In this document: one piece after another, positions 27,299-35,610 of the stretch
Layout of the letters: the number at the start of each line of letters is the position of its first letter
How positions within the stretch are numbered: position 1 is the stretch's first letter
NCBI GenBank assembly: GCA_020629615.1
Contig: JAHDCZ010000005.1
Location: forward strand, 1 to 58,404
DNA length: 58,404 nucleotides
DNA from: Saprospiraceae bacterium
Lineage (GTDB): Bacteria; Bacteroidota; Bacteroidia; Chitinophagales; Saprospiraceae
Reading direction: 5' to 3'
Notes under the pieces: model-generated
What the model saw: the letters and a program-made list of their open reading frames with translations, nothing else
What the model was told of the DNA's origin: nothing
The model's database searches: none
Made by a program: the position numbers and the translations under genes

Positions 27299-27763
27299 TT
27301 ATTCGACAAAGCCGATAAGTGTAAATAAAGTTTCATTAGGAACAGTATTCGTATAAACTGTTACTTTTTTATTTTGTTTCCCTTGTCTGTTTTTCGAATC
27401 AAAAACAACCAAAACAGAACTTGTATCTTGAACCTCAATTTGTCCATCCCGATAATACGGAACTGTGCAACCGCATGATGCGTTCGAATCCATTATGGTC
27501 ATTGGCGCATCTCCTATATTTTTGATTATAAACCGATGACTCACTCTCTCCCCACTTTTGATAGTCCCAAAATCAAAGGTTTTTTTTCCTACAACTTCCA
27601 ATCTGGCAGCTCTTTTTGTTACCTGATCATTGGCACTTCTAGGATTATATACAATATCGTGTACTTCCTCGTTTGTGATTTGAGAGGATTTCTCTTGCTT
27701 CGCTGAACATGCAGAACAACACAAAATGATAACACAAATGACGTACAATAAAAATGATCTCAT
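27299..27763 (-). CDS. DUF1573 domain lipoprotein
   Basis: 154 residues from the ATG at 27763 (MRSFLLYVICVIILCCSACS). The frame is open further upstream, but the -7 promoter box at 27782-27789 places the transcript start near 27777, which favours 27763 over the ATG at 27778. The lipobox ends at CSAC. The DUF1573 core begins around KTFDFGTIKSGERVSHRFIIKN and contains SCGCTVP, the usual Cys-containing signature. It is an Ig-like periplasmic or outer-membrane domain of unknown function. It is probably co-transcribed with yajC. Confidence 0.85.
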   Translation of the reverse strand: MRSFLLYVICVIILCCSACSAKQEKSSQITNEEVHDIVYNPRSANDQVTKRAARLEVVGKKTFDFGTIKSGERVSHRFIIKNIGDAPMTIMDSNASCGCTVPYYRDGQIEVQDTSSVLVVFDSKNRQGKQNKKVTVYTNTVPNETLFTLIGFVE

Positions 27764-27781
27764 GATCTCTGATTTCATCGC

Positions 27782-27789
27782 CAAAAATA
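27782..27789 (-). promoter_or_regulatory. Probable -7 box of the DUF1573-yajC promoter
   Basis: TATTTTTG on the minus strand matches TAnnTTTG, 18 bp before the chosen ATG. No good -33 element was found. The 89-bp region is shared with divergent aroK. Confidence 0.4.
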
Positions 27790-27852
27790 AGATTTTTAAC
27801 TTTATAGGCGAATTGAACTTGTATTCAATCATTTGTTCATTTACATTCAATT

Positions 27853-28362
27853 ATGAATAATTTAATATTTCTAATCGGATATATGGGATCAGGTAAGACT
27901 ACGATTGGCACTGTCTTAGCTGAAAAACTTGATTATGATTTTGTGGACACTGATCATTTAATAGAAAATGATCAAAAAAAATCTATAGAAAAGATTTTTA
28001 AAACACAAGGGGAATCGAGATTTAGGGATATGGAAAAGCAGGTTTTACGTTCATTGGATTCATCCAAAAAACAAATAGTTGCAACCGGTGGCGGAATGCC
28101 TTGCTTCAGAGCTAATCTAAAATGGATGAAGAAAAATGGTTTATGCATATTTTTAAAAATGAGTGTTGATAATCTACAATATAATCTCTGTCATGGATTA
28201 AACACTCGTCCAAAAATTGCAGGACTTGATCCATTCGCCGTAAGGCAAAAAATAATAGAAGATTTGAAGAAAAGAAATCACTATTATCTTCAAGCAGACA
28301 TCGTAATTCGAAACGAAAATGATATTGATCAAACTGTCCAAAGAATAATAAAGAGATTATAA
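27853..28362 (+). CDS. aroK: Shikimate kinase
   Basis: 169 residues, the standard length. The P-loop is GYMGSGKTT (9-17), followed by FVDTDHLIE (the shikimate-binding Asp and Mg2+ site), SRFRDMEKQ (Arg/Glu in the shikimate site), ATGGGMPC (Gly-rich shikimate loop) and the lid region with NTRPKIAG. It phosphorylates shikimate in the pathway to aromatic amino acids. The gene stands apart from other aro genes, and its 3' end overlaps the convergent subtilase by 6 bp. Confidence 0.95.
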   Translation: MNNLIFLIGYMGSGKTTIGTVLAEKLDYDFVDTDHLIENDQKKSIEKIFKTQGESRFRDMEKQVLRSLDSSKKQIVATGGGMPCFRANLKWMKKNGLCIFLKMSVDNLQYNLCHGLNTRPKIAGLDPFAVRQKIIEDLKKRNHYYLQADIVIRNENDIDQTVQRIIKRL

Positions 28363-29877
28363 AGTTTCTTTATTTACCAGTTTTTGAACAGCTTCAAAAG
28401 GTTGTATTAAATATCCAGTTTGTGCATCTATGAATCTTCCCGTTGATTTGAGTAATTCAAAAGCTTCAACTGTGGTGATCTCTGGTTTGATGGCCTTCAA
28501 TAACGCAATCGAACTGGCAACATAAGGCGCGGCCATGGATGTACCTGATTTACGCTCGTAATTATTATTAAGAAAAGTGGATAAAATATCTTCACCTGGA
28601 GCAGCTAGCCCAAAGTCAATATTTTCTATTGTATTGGAAAAAGAGGAACGTTCTAATTTATGATTAATTGAACTTACCCCAATTACATTTTGTGCACTGA
28701 CGGGGCTAAACTGCGAAGCATCTGCATTTGAATTCCCAGCAGAGGTCACCACGATGGTACCTCGCATGTTACAGTATTGAACCGCTTCGTCATATGCATA
28801 ATCTTCATCCGTTAAGAACTTTCGTGATCCAAGAGATAATGAAATCACCTCTGCCCCTAAATCACTAGCCTCAATCATGCCTTCTATGATTCTTTTTTGA
28901 GTACCAAAACCCAATGAATTCATCACTCTGATACTAGAAACTTGAACCCACTTATGAGATGGGTTTAATGAGGCGATGCCAATTTGATTGTTGGTGACTG
29001 CTGCCGCAATTCCGGCGCAATGTGTACCATGTCCCGTCAAGTCTTGACTATAATTTCTATTGATTTCCAGATAATTATCTTGAAGATCTTCGTGATTGCC
29101 TTCAACTCCGGAATCAAGAATAACCAATAGAGCAGTTTTGCGAATTGGAATTGAAGTCAACGAATTGGACTGTACATTATGCATTCCCAGCGCATCTAAT
29201 GACCACTGATTCTTGGACATTGGATCATTTGCCCTACTTTTAAATCCTACATTTGAAGAGTTCTTTTCTACTATCGGCAAATCAATCTGACATTTTTCAT
29301 TGTACTCTACGAATAAAATATCTGGATGCAAGACCAATTTTGATTTTATTTTTTCAACATTCTGAGAAGCCTTAATGTCAATTAGCAAAAAATCATCTAG
29401 CTGAGTTTTATCGAAGATTTCAGGATCGAATGCCTTTGAAATTTCTAGTTCGTATTGCGATTCTAATTGACGAGTAATCTCAATAATTTTATCTGACCTA
29501 ACCTTTATTAATAACTCTCCTGAAGGATCAAGCTTTTCTGTGTAGCATGAATTTTCTTCGACACCAAGAAATTTAGGAATTATTAATTCTTTCAAAAAAA
29601 AGAAACTCGCAATGGCAATTAAGCAAGCTATAAAAAATTGATCTTTGGATTTTTGAACTAAAAACCCAGAAATACACATTGCAAACAGGCAGATGATGAA
29701 ATAAGGAATTTTAAAAACTCCGTTGATATCAGAGACAAAATAGAATAGTAAGAATGCGAAAAAACTAAGAAAAAAGAGCGCGCTAAAAATGGCATTTAAG
29801 CTCTTTGATCCTAATAAACTCCATAGCAACAATGAAACATTGGAGAATAAGAAGGTATATTGAATGATTTGATTCAT
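28357..29877 (-). CDS. Subtilisin-like serine protease with four N-terminal membrane helices
   Basis: 506 residues from the ATG at 29877; a TTG nine codons upstream would also keep the frame but is less likely. Four hydrophobic segments (about 5-24, 28-48, 57-75, 80-98) replace a signal peptide. Then comes a propeptide-like region (about 110-200; GELLIKVRSDKI, DILFVEYNE) and an S8 peptidase domain with D255 (ILDSGV), H283 (GHGTHCAG), oxyanion N382 (SAGNSN) and S447 (SGTSMAAP). All catalytic residues are intact. Export of the protease domain after a fourth helix would depend on topology; it ends with no sorting domain. It is convergent with aroK and divergent from trxB. Confidence 0.85.
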   Translation of the reverse strand: MNQIIQYTFLFSNVSLLLWSLLGSKSLNAIFSALFFLSFFAFLLFYFVSDINGVFKIPYFIICLFAMCISGFLVQKSKDQFFIACLIAIASFFFLKELIIPKFLGVEENSCYTEKLDPSGELLIKVRSDKIIEITRQLESQYELEISKAFDPEIFDKTQLDDFLLIDIKASQNVEKIKSKLVLHPDILFVEYNEKCQIDLPIVEKNSSNVGFKSRANDPMSKNQWSLDALGMHNVQSNSLTSIPIRKTALLVILDSGVEGNHEDLQDNYLEINRNYSQDLTGHGTHCAGIAAAVTNNQIGIASLNPSHKWVQVSSIRVMNSLGFGTQKRIIEGMIEASDLGAEVISLSLGSRKFLTDEDYAYDEAVQYCNMRGTIVVTSAGNSNADASQFSPVSAQNVIGVSSINHKLERSSFSNTIENIDFGLAAPGEDILSTFLNNNYERKSGTSMAAPYVASSIALLKAIKPEITTVEAFELLKSTGRFIDAQTGYLIQPFEAVQKLVNKETL

Positions 29878-30018
29878 TGTTTCTAATTGTCGTTGTTTTA
29901 ACAAACAAGATTGAATGTAAAGTTTCTAAAAAACAATGATATCCATTTATTAATTAGATGAGTGGTATTAATAATTCTTTAAAGGACCGAATTATTTAGA
30001 TGGACTCTATTGAATTAT

Positions 30019-30026
30019 TAAATTTG
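30019..30026 (+). promoter_or_regulatory. Probable -7 box of the trxB promoter
   Basis: TAAATTTG matches TAnnTTTG. TTTA at 29995-29998 (20 bp upstream) is an imperfect -33 element. The predicted leader is about 16 nt. Confidence 0.45.
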
Positions 30027-30048
30027 CGAAATATTAAACAAAAAGAAC

Positions 30049-30996
30049 ATGAGTAATAACGGAGAAATATTGAATTGTGTGATCATCGGATCAGGCCCTG
30101 CTGGTTATACTGCTGCGATTTATGCGGCTAGAGCGGCTATGAAACCGGTTCTTTTTACTGGTAAAGAACCAGGAGGACAGTTGATGATTACTACAGATGT
30201 AGAGAACTATCCTGGTTACCCAGATGGAATTATGGGACCTCAAATGATGGAAGATTTTAAAAATCAGGCCGTGCGTTTTGGGACTGAGGTAAAGATGGAA
30301 TTGATTACTAAAGTTGACTTCAGTGGACCGGTACATAAAGTATGGACTGAATCTGGTGAAGAGATCCAAGCACATTCTGTCATTATATCTACTGGGGCTA
30401 GTGCAAAATGGTTGGGATTGGAATCCGAACAAACTTTTATGAATAAAGGAGTCTCAGCATGTGCGGTTTGCGATGGATTCTTTTTCAGAAATCAAGAAGT
30501 CGCGATAGTAGGTGCTGGTGATACTGCCGCAGAGGAAGCTACGTACTTATCTAAGTTGTGTAAGACTGTACACATGTTGGTTAGAAGAGACGAAATGAGA
30601 GCTTCTAAAATTATGCAGGAACGAGTGAAAAACGCGGAGAACATAAAAATATATTGGAATACAGAAGCGGAAGAAATATTAGGAGATGATAATGGGGTGA
30701 CAGGAATGAGAATCAAGAATAATAAGTCTGGTGAGGTAAGTGAAGTCCCAGTGACTGGATTTTTTGTGGCCATTGGTCATAAACCCAATACTGATATATT
30801 TAAGGATTGGTTGGATATGGAAGACAGCGGTTATTTGATTACAAAGCCTGATTCTTCAAAAACGAATGTAGAGGGAGTATTTGCAAGTGGTGATGCTCAA
30901 GATCACGTTTACCGCCAGGCAGTAACTGCTGCAGGGACCGGTTGTATGGCTGCCTTGGATGCAGAAAGATATTTATCTGGAAAAGGAATAATTTAA
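30049..30996 (+). CDS. trxB: Thioredoxin-disulfide reductase
   Basis: 315 residues. FAD-binding IGSGPAGYTAAIYAARA is at the N-terminus, the redox pair C138-A-V-C141 precedes DGFF, the NADPH-binding GAGDTAAEEA follows, and a C-terminal FAD contact is ASGDAQDHVYRQAVTAAG. It passes electrons from NADPH to thioredoxin, which in turn can serve NrdA. fba follows after 14 bp, so the two may be co-transcribed. Confidence 0.95.
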   Translation: MSNNGEILNCVIIGSGPAGYTAAIYAARAAMKPVLFTGKEPGGQLMITTDVENYPGYPDGIMGPQMMEDFKNQAVRFGTEVKMELITKVDFSGPVHKVWTESGEEIQAHSVIISTGASAKWLGLESEQTFMNKGVSACAVCDGFFFRNQEVAIVGAGDTAAEEATYLSKLCKTVHMLVRRDEMRASKIMQERVKNAENIKIYWNTEAEEILGDDNGVTGMRIKNNKSGEVSEVPVTGFFVAIGHKPNTDIFKDWLDMEDSGYLITKPDSSKTNVEGVFASGDAQDHVYRQAVTAAGTGCMAALDAERYLSGKGII

Positions 30997-31010
30997 AATA
31001 AAATAAAGCG

Positions 31011-32087
31011 ATGAGTACCAAGAAATTTAGAAGCGGAGTATTACACGGTGATGAAGTCACTGAAATGTTCAATTACGCAAACGATAATAATTTTGCAATA
31101 CCAGCCGTCAATGTAGTTGGAACAAATACTGTGAATGCAGTCTTAGAAACAGCAAGAGATATTAACTCTCCTGTTATTATTCAGTTTTCTAATGGTGGAG
31201 CTTCATTTTTTGCTGGGAAGGGTCTTGGTAATGAGTCGCAGCAAGGATCAATTTTTGGAGGAATCTCAGGAGCAATGCATGTACACCAAATGGCAGCTGC
31301 TTATGGTGTACCCGTTATCCTTCATACGGATCATTGTGCAAAAAAACTATTGCCGTGGATCGATGGATTGATGGATGCAGGTGAGCGTTTCTACGAGCAA
31401 AATAAAAGACCTTTATATAGTTCGCATATGTTGGATCTATCTGAAGAGCCCGTTGAGGAGAATTTGGATATTTCTTGTAAGTATTTTGAAAGGATGAATG
31501 CTATTGGTATGACGATCGAAATCGAATTGGGTGTCACTGGTGGGGAAGAAGATGGAGTCGATAATACCGATGTGGATAGCTCGAGATTATACACTCAACC
31601 AGATGAGGTTGCCTATTCCTATGAGCGATTGAAAAAGATTAGTGATCGTTTTACAATTGCCGCAGCTTTTGGAAATGTGCATGGAGTATATAAGCCTGGT
31701 AATGTTGAATTAAGACCAATCATTTTGAAGAACTCGCAAGATTACCTTCGAGAAAAATTCAATATTGAAGAGCCAAACCCAATTAATTTTGTATTTCATG
31801 GTGGGTCAGGATCATCAAGAGAAGAAATCAGAGAAGCCATCGAATATGGTGCAGTAAAGATGAATATTGATACTGATCAACAATGGGCGTTTTGGGATGG
31901 TGTAAGAAACTATTATCAGAGTAAGGAACATTACTTACAAGCTCAGATAGGGAACCCTGATGGGGATGATATTCCAAATAAAAAGAATTATGATCCTAGA
32001 AAATGGTTGAGAGCAGCAGAACAGTCGTTTAATGTAAGATTAAAGCAAGCCTTTGAAGATTTGAATTGCGTCAATCGACATATATAA
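31011..32087 (+). CDS. fbaA: Fructose-bisphosphate aldolase, class IIA
   Basis: 358 residues, the size of E. coli FbaA. Zinc ligands and active-site motifs are visible: ILHTDHCAKK, IEIELGVTGGEED, AAAFGNVHGVYKPGN, VFHGGSGSS and KMNIDTDQQWAFWDGV. It interconverts fructose 1,6-bisphosphate with dihydroxyacetone phosphate and glyceraldehyde 3-phosphate; tpiA is 18 kb away. A hairpin terminator follows. Confidence 0.95.
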   Translation: MSTKKFRSGVLHGDEVTEMFNYANDNNFAIPAVNVVGTNTVNAVLETARDINSPVIIQFSNGGASFFAGKGLGNESQQGSIFGGISGAMHVHQMAAAYGVPVILHTDHCAKKLLPWIDGLMDAGERFYEQNKRPLYSSHMLDLSEEPVEENLDISCKYFERMNAIGMTIEIELGVTGGEEDGVDNTDVDSSRLYTQPDEVAYSYERLKKISDRFTIAAAFGNVHGVYKPGNVELRPIILKNSQDYLREKFNIEEPNPINFVFHGGSGSSREEIREAIEYGAVKMNIDTDQQWAFWDGVRNYYQSKEHYLQAQIGNPDGDDIPNKKNYDPRKWLRAAEQSFNVRLKQAFEDLNCVNRHI

Positions 32088-32109
32088 ACGATAAGAAAGA
32101 GTTATTGCT

Positions 32110-32140
32110 GGGTCAACTCATATTGGGTTGACCCTTTTTT
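32110..32140 (+). terminator. Rho-independent terminator after fbaA
   Basis: GGGTCAAC (32110-32117) and GTTGACCC (32127-32134) form an 8-bp stem followed by TTTTTT. It lies between convergent fbaA and the membrane-protein operon. Confidence 0.85.
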
Positions 32141-32151
32141 GCATTTAGAAT

Positions 32152-32847
32152 TTACACGAATTCGAGGTGTTGATATTTTGAGTTTATTTCTTCTTTCAAC
32201 TTGTTGGGAAAAACTCTAAGACAAGCATAAACAATAATGACATATACCGTCATTAAAATCGCCCATATCATAGATTGAATTGAACCCATTTGCATTCCAA
32301 ACCTTATAAAATCTGGCGATGTAAAAGGTAAATAGGTCACGAAATATATTAGCCAATAAACGATACCGTAATAAGAGCTCAAGAATAGATATTTCTCTCT
32401 ATTTTTTTTATTTAAAACACTTTTCCGATACGTCAATAAAGCATAAATAGCCATTCCTCCTATTAAAGAGTAATAGGTAATAGCGTGTGCTGTACTTCCT
32501 TGAATCCTGAATAGATAAAAGAAGCAAGTAAATAGAAATACACTAATAATTATTTTAGGTAAACTCAAAAATTCGATGAAATATCGAAAAAAATGAGTTC
32601 TCCAATATTTGCTAAGTGCATCAGATTTATGTTGAACAAATTGAGCAAATCCAGTAATCGGAAATTTGGCATATGCATTTTGTAATCCTTTTTCAAAACT
32701 TAAAGAATCATCTGTGCTCATCTGTTCTTCAATATCGCTCGCCAAATGATCTACGATTTCAAATTGTACATCTAGATATCTGACACGTTTTTTTCGAGTA
32801 AATTCAAATAATTTTTCTATTTCACTCTTGTTCAACTGTCTCGTCAT
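32152..32847 (-). CDS. Membrane protein with N-terminal DVQxEIVDHLAS domain (second of a paralogous pair)
   Basis: 231 residues. Residues 1-100 are soluble and helical, with YLDVQFEIVDHLASDIEE and a following amphipathic stretch; about 105-215 hold four membrane helices. It is a diverged paralogue of the gene immediately upstream: same N-terminal motif, same helix number, similar length, similar end (FPNKLKEEINSKYQHLEF against FPDFLIKDIKTKYNHLNI). Its ATG overlaps the upstream TAA by one base. The layout, PadR regulator plus helical-domain membrane protein, resembles PadR/DUF1700 (HAAS) pairs of Firmicutes. Function unknown. Confidence 0.75.
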   Translation of the reverse strand: MTRQLNKSEIEKLFEFTRKKRVRYLDVQFEIVDHLASDIEEQMSTDDSLSFEKGLQNAYAKFPITGFAQFVQHKSDALSKYWRTHFFRYFIEFLSLPKIIISVFLFTCFFYLFRIQGSTAHAITYYSLIGGMAIYALLTYRKSVLNKKNREKYLFLSSYYGIVYWLIYFVTYLPFTSPDFIRFGMQMGSIQSMIWAILMTVYVIIVYACLRVFPNKLKEEINSKYQHLEFV

Positions 32848-33560
32848 TATGCAATTTTTATATTCAAGTGATTATACTTTGTCTTAATATCCTTAATTAG
32901 AAAATCTGGAAAGACAAACCATATAGCATAAAGCACCAGAAAATCAAGGCTTATAGAAAAAGCATAAATTAAACAAGCAAATTGAGATAGTGCCTCTCCA
33001 AAAGTAGTTAAATTCGCAAGGTAAAACGGAGCTATCCCAATGGCGAAAAATGCTCCTGAACAGGCTTCATAGTACTTTCTTATGAATAAAAATGAACGTC
33101 TGTTATATCTCGAGTTCATTCCCCAGAATATTTCTTTAATCCCATAAATCCCCCAAAGACCAACCATACTAAAAAAGGCGATATTCCTTGCAGTGCTACC
33201 ACCAACTTTGAATAGCATGTAGAAAATAAATGTCAATCCTATTAAAATTAGAATCTTGGGAAGTTTGAAGTATTGATAGATGTATGATTTAAATTTGGTT
33301 TCCCAATACTCTTTTAAACTTTTCTTTGCCTCATTTTCAAAATGATAAAATCCAGTATGTGGAAAATCCAGCATGATCATATGTAAAGCATTTTTAAATT
33401 CAATGCTAGGATTTTCAGACTTCTTATCTTCTATAGCACTGGCCAAATGATCTACCAGTTCAAGCTGAACATCTGAATAACTAATGCCTCTTTCAAGCGT
33501 ATATGCCTTTAAATATTCAATCTCTTGAGCATTCAATTTTACAGTTGAGTTACTTTCCAT
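32847..33560 (-). CDS. Membrane protein with N-terminal DVQLELVDHLAS domain (first of a paralogous pair)
   Basis: 237 residues. The N-terminal ~100 residues contain YSDVQLELVDHLASAIED and FPHTGFYHFENEAKKSL; four membrane helices follow (ILILIGLTFIFYMLF, NIAFFSMVGLWGIYG, AFFAIGIAPFYLANL, LVLYAIWFVFP). It begins one base after the stop of the PadR gene and is coupled to its paralogue downstream. A regulator controlling its own membrane partners is the simplest reading. No enzymatic motif is seen. Confidence 0.75.
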   Translation of the reverse strand: MESNSTVKLNAQEIEYLKAYTLERGISYSDVQLELVDHLASAIEDKKSENPSIEFKNALHMIMLDFPHTGFYHFENEAKKSLKEYWETKFKSYIYQYFKLPKILILIGLTFIFYMLFKVGGSTARNIAFFSMVGLWGIYGIKEIFWGMNSRYNRRSFLFIRKYYEACSGAFFAIGIAPFYLANLTTFGEALSQFACLIYAFSISLDFLVLYAIWFVFPDFLIKDIKTKYNHLNIKIA

Positions 33561-33561
33561 A

Positions 33562-33894
33562 TTACCTTGCGGGTTTTAAATTCATAAAAGCATTCATCTG
33601 TTGCAAGAATTCTTGCATCTCGCTTATTTGGGTCTTACTTTCTTTATTGCCTTTCGGCGAAAGCTTATAATATTTTCGAATCCGATTGCCGATAGAACGC
33701 GATTCGGTTTCAAGCAATCCTTTGGCTTCTAAGCGATGTAAAGCAGGGTAGAGTGCACCTTCTTTAATATCAAAGGCACCATCTGATAATTTTTTTACTT
33801 CTTGGGTAATTTCGTAACCGTACATCTCAGTGTTGTTATTCAACATTTTGAGAATAATGGTATCCAGACTCCCTCGAAACATTTTGTTATTCAT
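33562..33894 (-). CDS. PadR family transcriptional regulator
   Basis: 110 residues, the short PadR-s2 class. The winged helix reads GSLDTIILKMLNNNTEMYGYEI, then IKEGALYPALHRLEAKGLLE (recognition helix and wing) and RKYYKLSPKG. The C-terminal helix is the dimerisation arm. Such proteins are usually autorepressors responding to small molecules or envelope stress. It heads a tight operon with two membrane proteins; direct and inverted repeats lie 20-50 bp upstream. Confidence 0.9.
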   Translation of the reverse strand: MNNKMFRGSLDTIILKMLNNNTEMYGYEITQEVKKLSDGAFDIKEGALYPALHRLEAKGLLETESRSIGNRIRKYYKLSPKGNKESKTQISEMQEFLQQMNAFMNLKPAR

Positions 33895-33903
33895 GCTTTA
33901 AAT

Positions 33904-33941
33904 ATACATAAATATCTTAGGTATATAGGATTCTTAGGTAT
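33904..33941. promoter_or_regulatory. Repeat cluster upstream of the PadR gene, candidate autoregulatory operator
   Basis: TCTTAGGTAT occurs twice in direct orientation (33915-33924 and 33932-33941; 17 bp apart start to start). ATAC just before the first copy (33905-33908) pairs with its GTAT to give an inverted ATAC-n13-GTAT, a spacing in the range of PadR-type operators. No TAnnTTTG box is seen, so the promoter itself is not fixed. Confidence 0.45.
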
Positions 33942-33955
33942 GAATTATTTAAGTA

Positions 33956-34648
33956 TTAATTAACTATTGCTACAGCGCGTACAGGAGAACCTGTTCCACC
34001 TCTAATTTTCAGTGGTAAACCTATAAATTGAAATCTTGGTATTTCTAGTAGTAATTCCAGATTGATCAGATTTTCATAATGGGTAAATTGTAACTCACCG
34101 CAGATTTGATGAACTTCTTTGTTGGAGATTCCTGATACACCTGGGGACATGGTTTCAACCCCAAAAGCGGCTATTCTTTGATTGCCCAGCCAGCGAGTTA
34201 CTTCAGCTGTTAATCCCGGACCTTTAGGCCAATTATCAGTGCCAAAATGTTTTTTATAATGGCCTGTACAGAATAATACAGTGTCATTTTCTTTTATTTC
34301 CGAAGGATGCTGTTTCAAAGCCTTTACAATATCGCCCTTAGTAATTAGTTCTCTTAAATCCTTATGTCTAAAATCTAAACATATACCTTCTGTATAAAAT
34401 TGATTCAGGTCCATGGTATCAATTGATTGACCTTTATATTTTTTACCCATGTGATTTAATGCATCCACATGAGTGCCAGTATGTTCACCCATTTCCATTT
34501 TATGAACACTTACTGTTGGGTTGATGGGATTTTTGATTCCTTCCCATTCTTCATGAGAATTGTGAAGTGTAATTTTTACTTGAGGAAGATCTTTATAAAC
34601 AGGCATGCCTTCATAAATTTCTTGACTCAAATCGATTATTTGCGACAT
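33956..34648 (-). CDS. Cyclase-family metal-dependent hydrolase (kynurenine formamidase-like)
   Basis: 230 residues. The metal-binding signature H56-T-G-T-H60-V-D62-A-L-N-H66 and the start IDLSQEIYEGMPVY are diagnostic for PF04199; a second conserved stretch is FGVETMSPGVSG. Members include KynB-type arylformamidases and uncharacterised hydrolases, and no tryptophan-degradation genes lie nearby, so the substrate is open. It is not part of the PadR operon (61 bp separate them, and the repeats lie between). Confidence 0.8.
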   Translation of the reverse strand: MSQIIDLSQEIYEGMPVYKDLPQVKITLHNSHEEWEGIKNPINPTVSVHKMEMGEHTGTHVDALNHMGKKYKGQSIDTMDLNQFYTEGICLDFRHKDLRELITKGDIVKALKQHPSEIKENDTVLFCTGHYKKHFGTDNWPKGPGLTAEVTRWLGNQRIAAFGVETMSPGVSGISNKEVHQICGELQFTHYENLINLELLLEIPRFQFIGLPLKIRGGTGSPVRAVAIVN

Positions 34649-34677
34649 GGAATGAATGAATGATTTTTTAAAATAAG

Positions 34678-34685
34678 CAAAGGTA
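34678..34685 (-). promoter_or_regulatory. Probable -7 box of the cyclase-family gene
   Basis: TACCTTTG on minus matches TAnnTTTG, 29 bp before the ATG. No clear -33 element. Confidence 0.35.
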
Positions 34686-34730
34686 AGTTGATAATTCTTT
34701 TGATTTCATATTTCGAATTGATAATTCAAA

Positions 34731-35492
34731 CTAAAGTTTAACAATTCGAACAAATTGATGTTCATCTTTGATGCCGTTAATTCTTAGGATATATACCCCT
34801 GATGCCAATTCACGACTTGTATGATCGAGAGTGAAACGAGAACTATCATTTGTTTGTTGAATGACCAATTGACCACTCATGTCATAGACCTGGACTTCCT
34901 TTATTTTTTGATTGGCTTGAATCCTAATATTTTCTATAAACGGATTGGGTCCGACAACTACTTCTAGACTTGGATTATCGATAATTATGTCATCACAATC
35001 AATTGCTTCTCCGCGTAGAAACGAATCAAAATCTTCTTCACGACAAGCTTGAATTAACTCAGAGTCATTAATATTTCCCAATACCTTATGGTCTTGGATC
35101 ACCAAAAAATGCTGACCACAAAAACTCAATTCGTAATCTTCAGCTTGCTCAAGTTCATGAAATGAGTTTTCTCCAATTTTAAGTAAATTAAAATAATAGC
35201 TTTGCCCATCCTGAAATCCACTCACATATTCACGACATAACCAACCCAAATCGCCCCAGACCATAATCTTATCCACTTCAAATTGCTTACTATAGGATTC
35301 TAGGATTTCAATTTCCATCCCATGTGCGACTGTACGAATCTTTTTGCCCTTGATGATATATTTGTCTGAAAAACCTGTACTTGAAAAGCTTTCACTTGTG
35401 ATCACCTTGCAAAAATTCTGTGGGCCCCAACAGCTGCAGGAATTCGCAATGAAAGAAAACAGAATAAAGACAAGGGTGAATACATGCTTCAT
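34731..35492 (-). CDS. Secreted Cys-rich protein with type IX type A sorting domain
   Basis: 253 residues. A signal peptide (about 1-18) is followed directly by SCSCWGPQNFC. The first ~140 residues, with this early Cys cluster, KYIIKGKKIRTV, WLCREYVSGFQDGQSYYF and a late SFCGQHFL, resemble the netrin/TIMP-like (NTR) beta-barrel pattern, in which N-terminal cysteines pair with later ones; this is inference. The C-terminal ~75 residues (VVGPNPFIENIRI ... LASGVYILRING) are a type A sorting tail, so it should be secreted and anchored at the surface. Function unknown. Confidence 0.75.
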   Translation of the reverse strand: MKHVFTLVFILFSFIANSCSCWGPQNFCKVITSESFSSTGFSDKYIIKGKKIRTVAHGMEIEILESYSKQFEVDKIMVWGDLGWLCREYVSGFQDGQSYYFNLLKIGENSFHELEQAEDYELSFCGQHFLVIQDHKVLGNINDSELIQACREEDFDSFLRGEAIDCDDIIIDNPSLEVVVGPNPFIENIRIQANQKIKEVQVYDMSGQLVIQQTNDSSRFTLDHTSRELASGVYILRINGIKDEHQFVRIVKL

Positions 35493-35610
35493 GTCAATAG
35501 TTTAAATGAATACGCAAGAAATCATAATATAAAATACAAGTCTTTTATAGTAAATCCTAGTTATAGATAAAGACTCTTTTGGCTTTGCTTAGGTTGGGAA
35601 GAATTCAGAA

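Noticed and set aside
27764-27850. Upstream extension of the DUF1573 protein
   Set aside because: It would put 29 residues before a clear lipoprotein signal peptide and cover the probable promoter.
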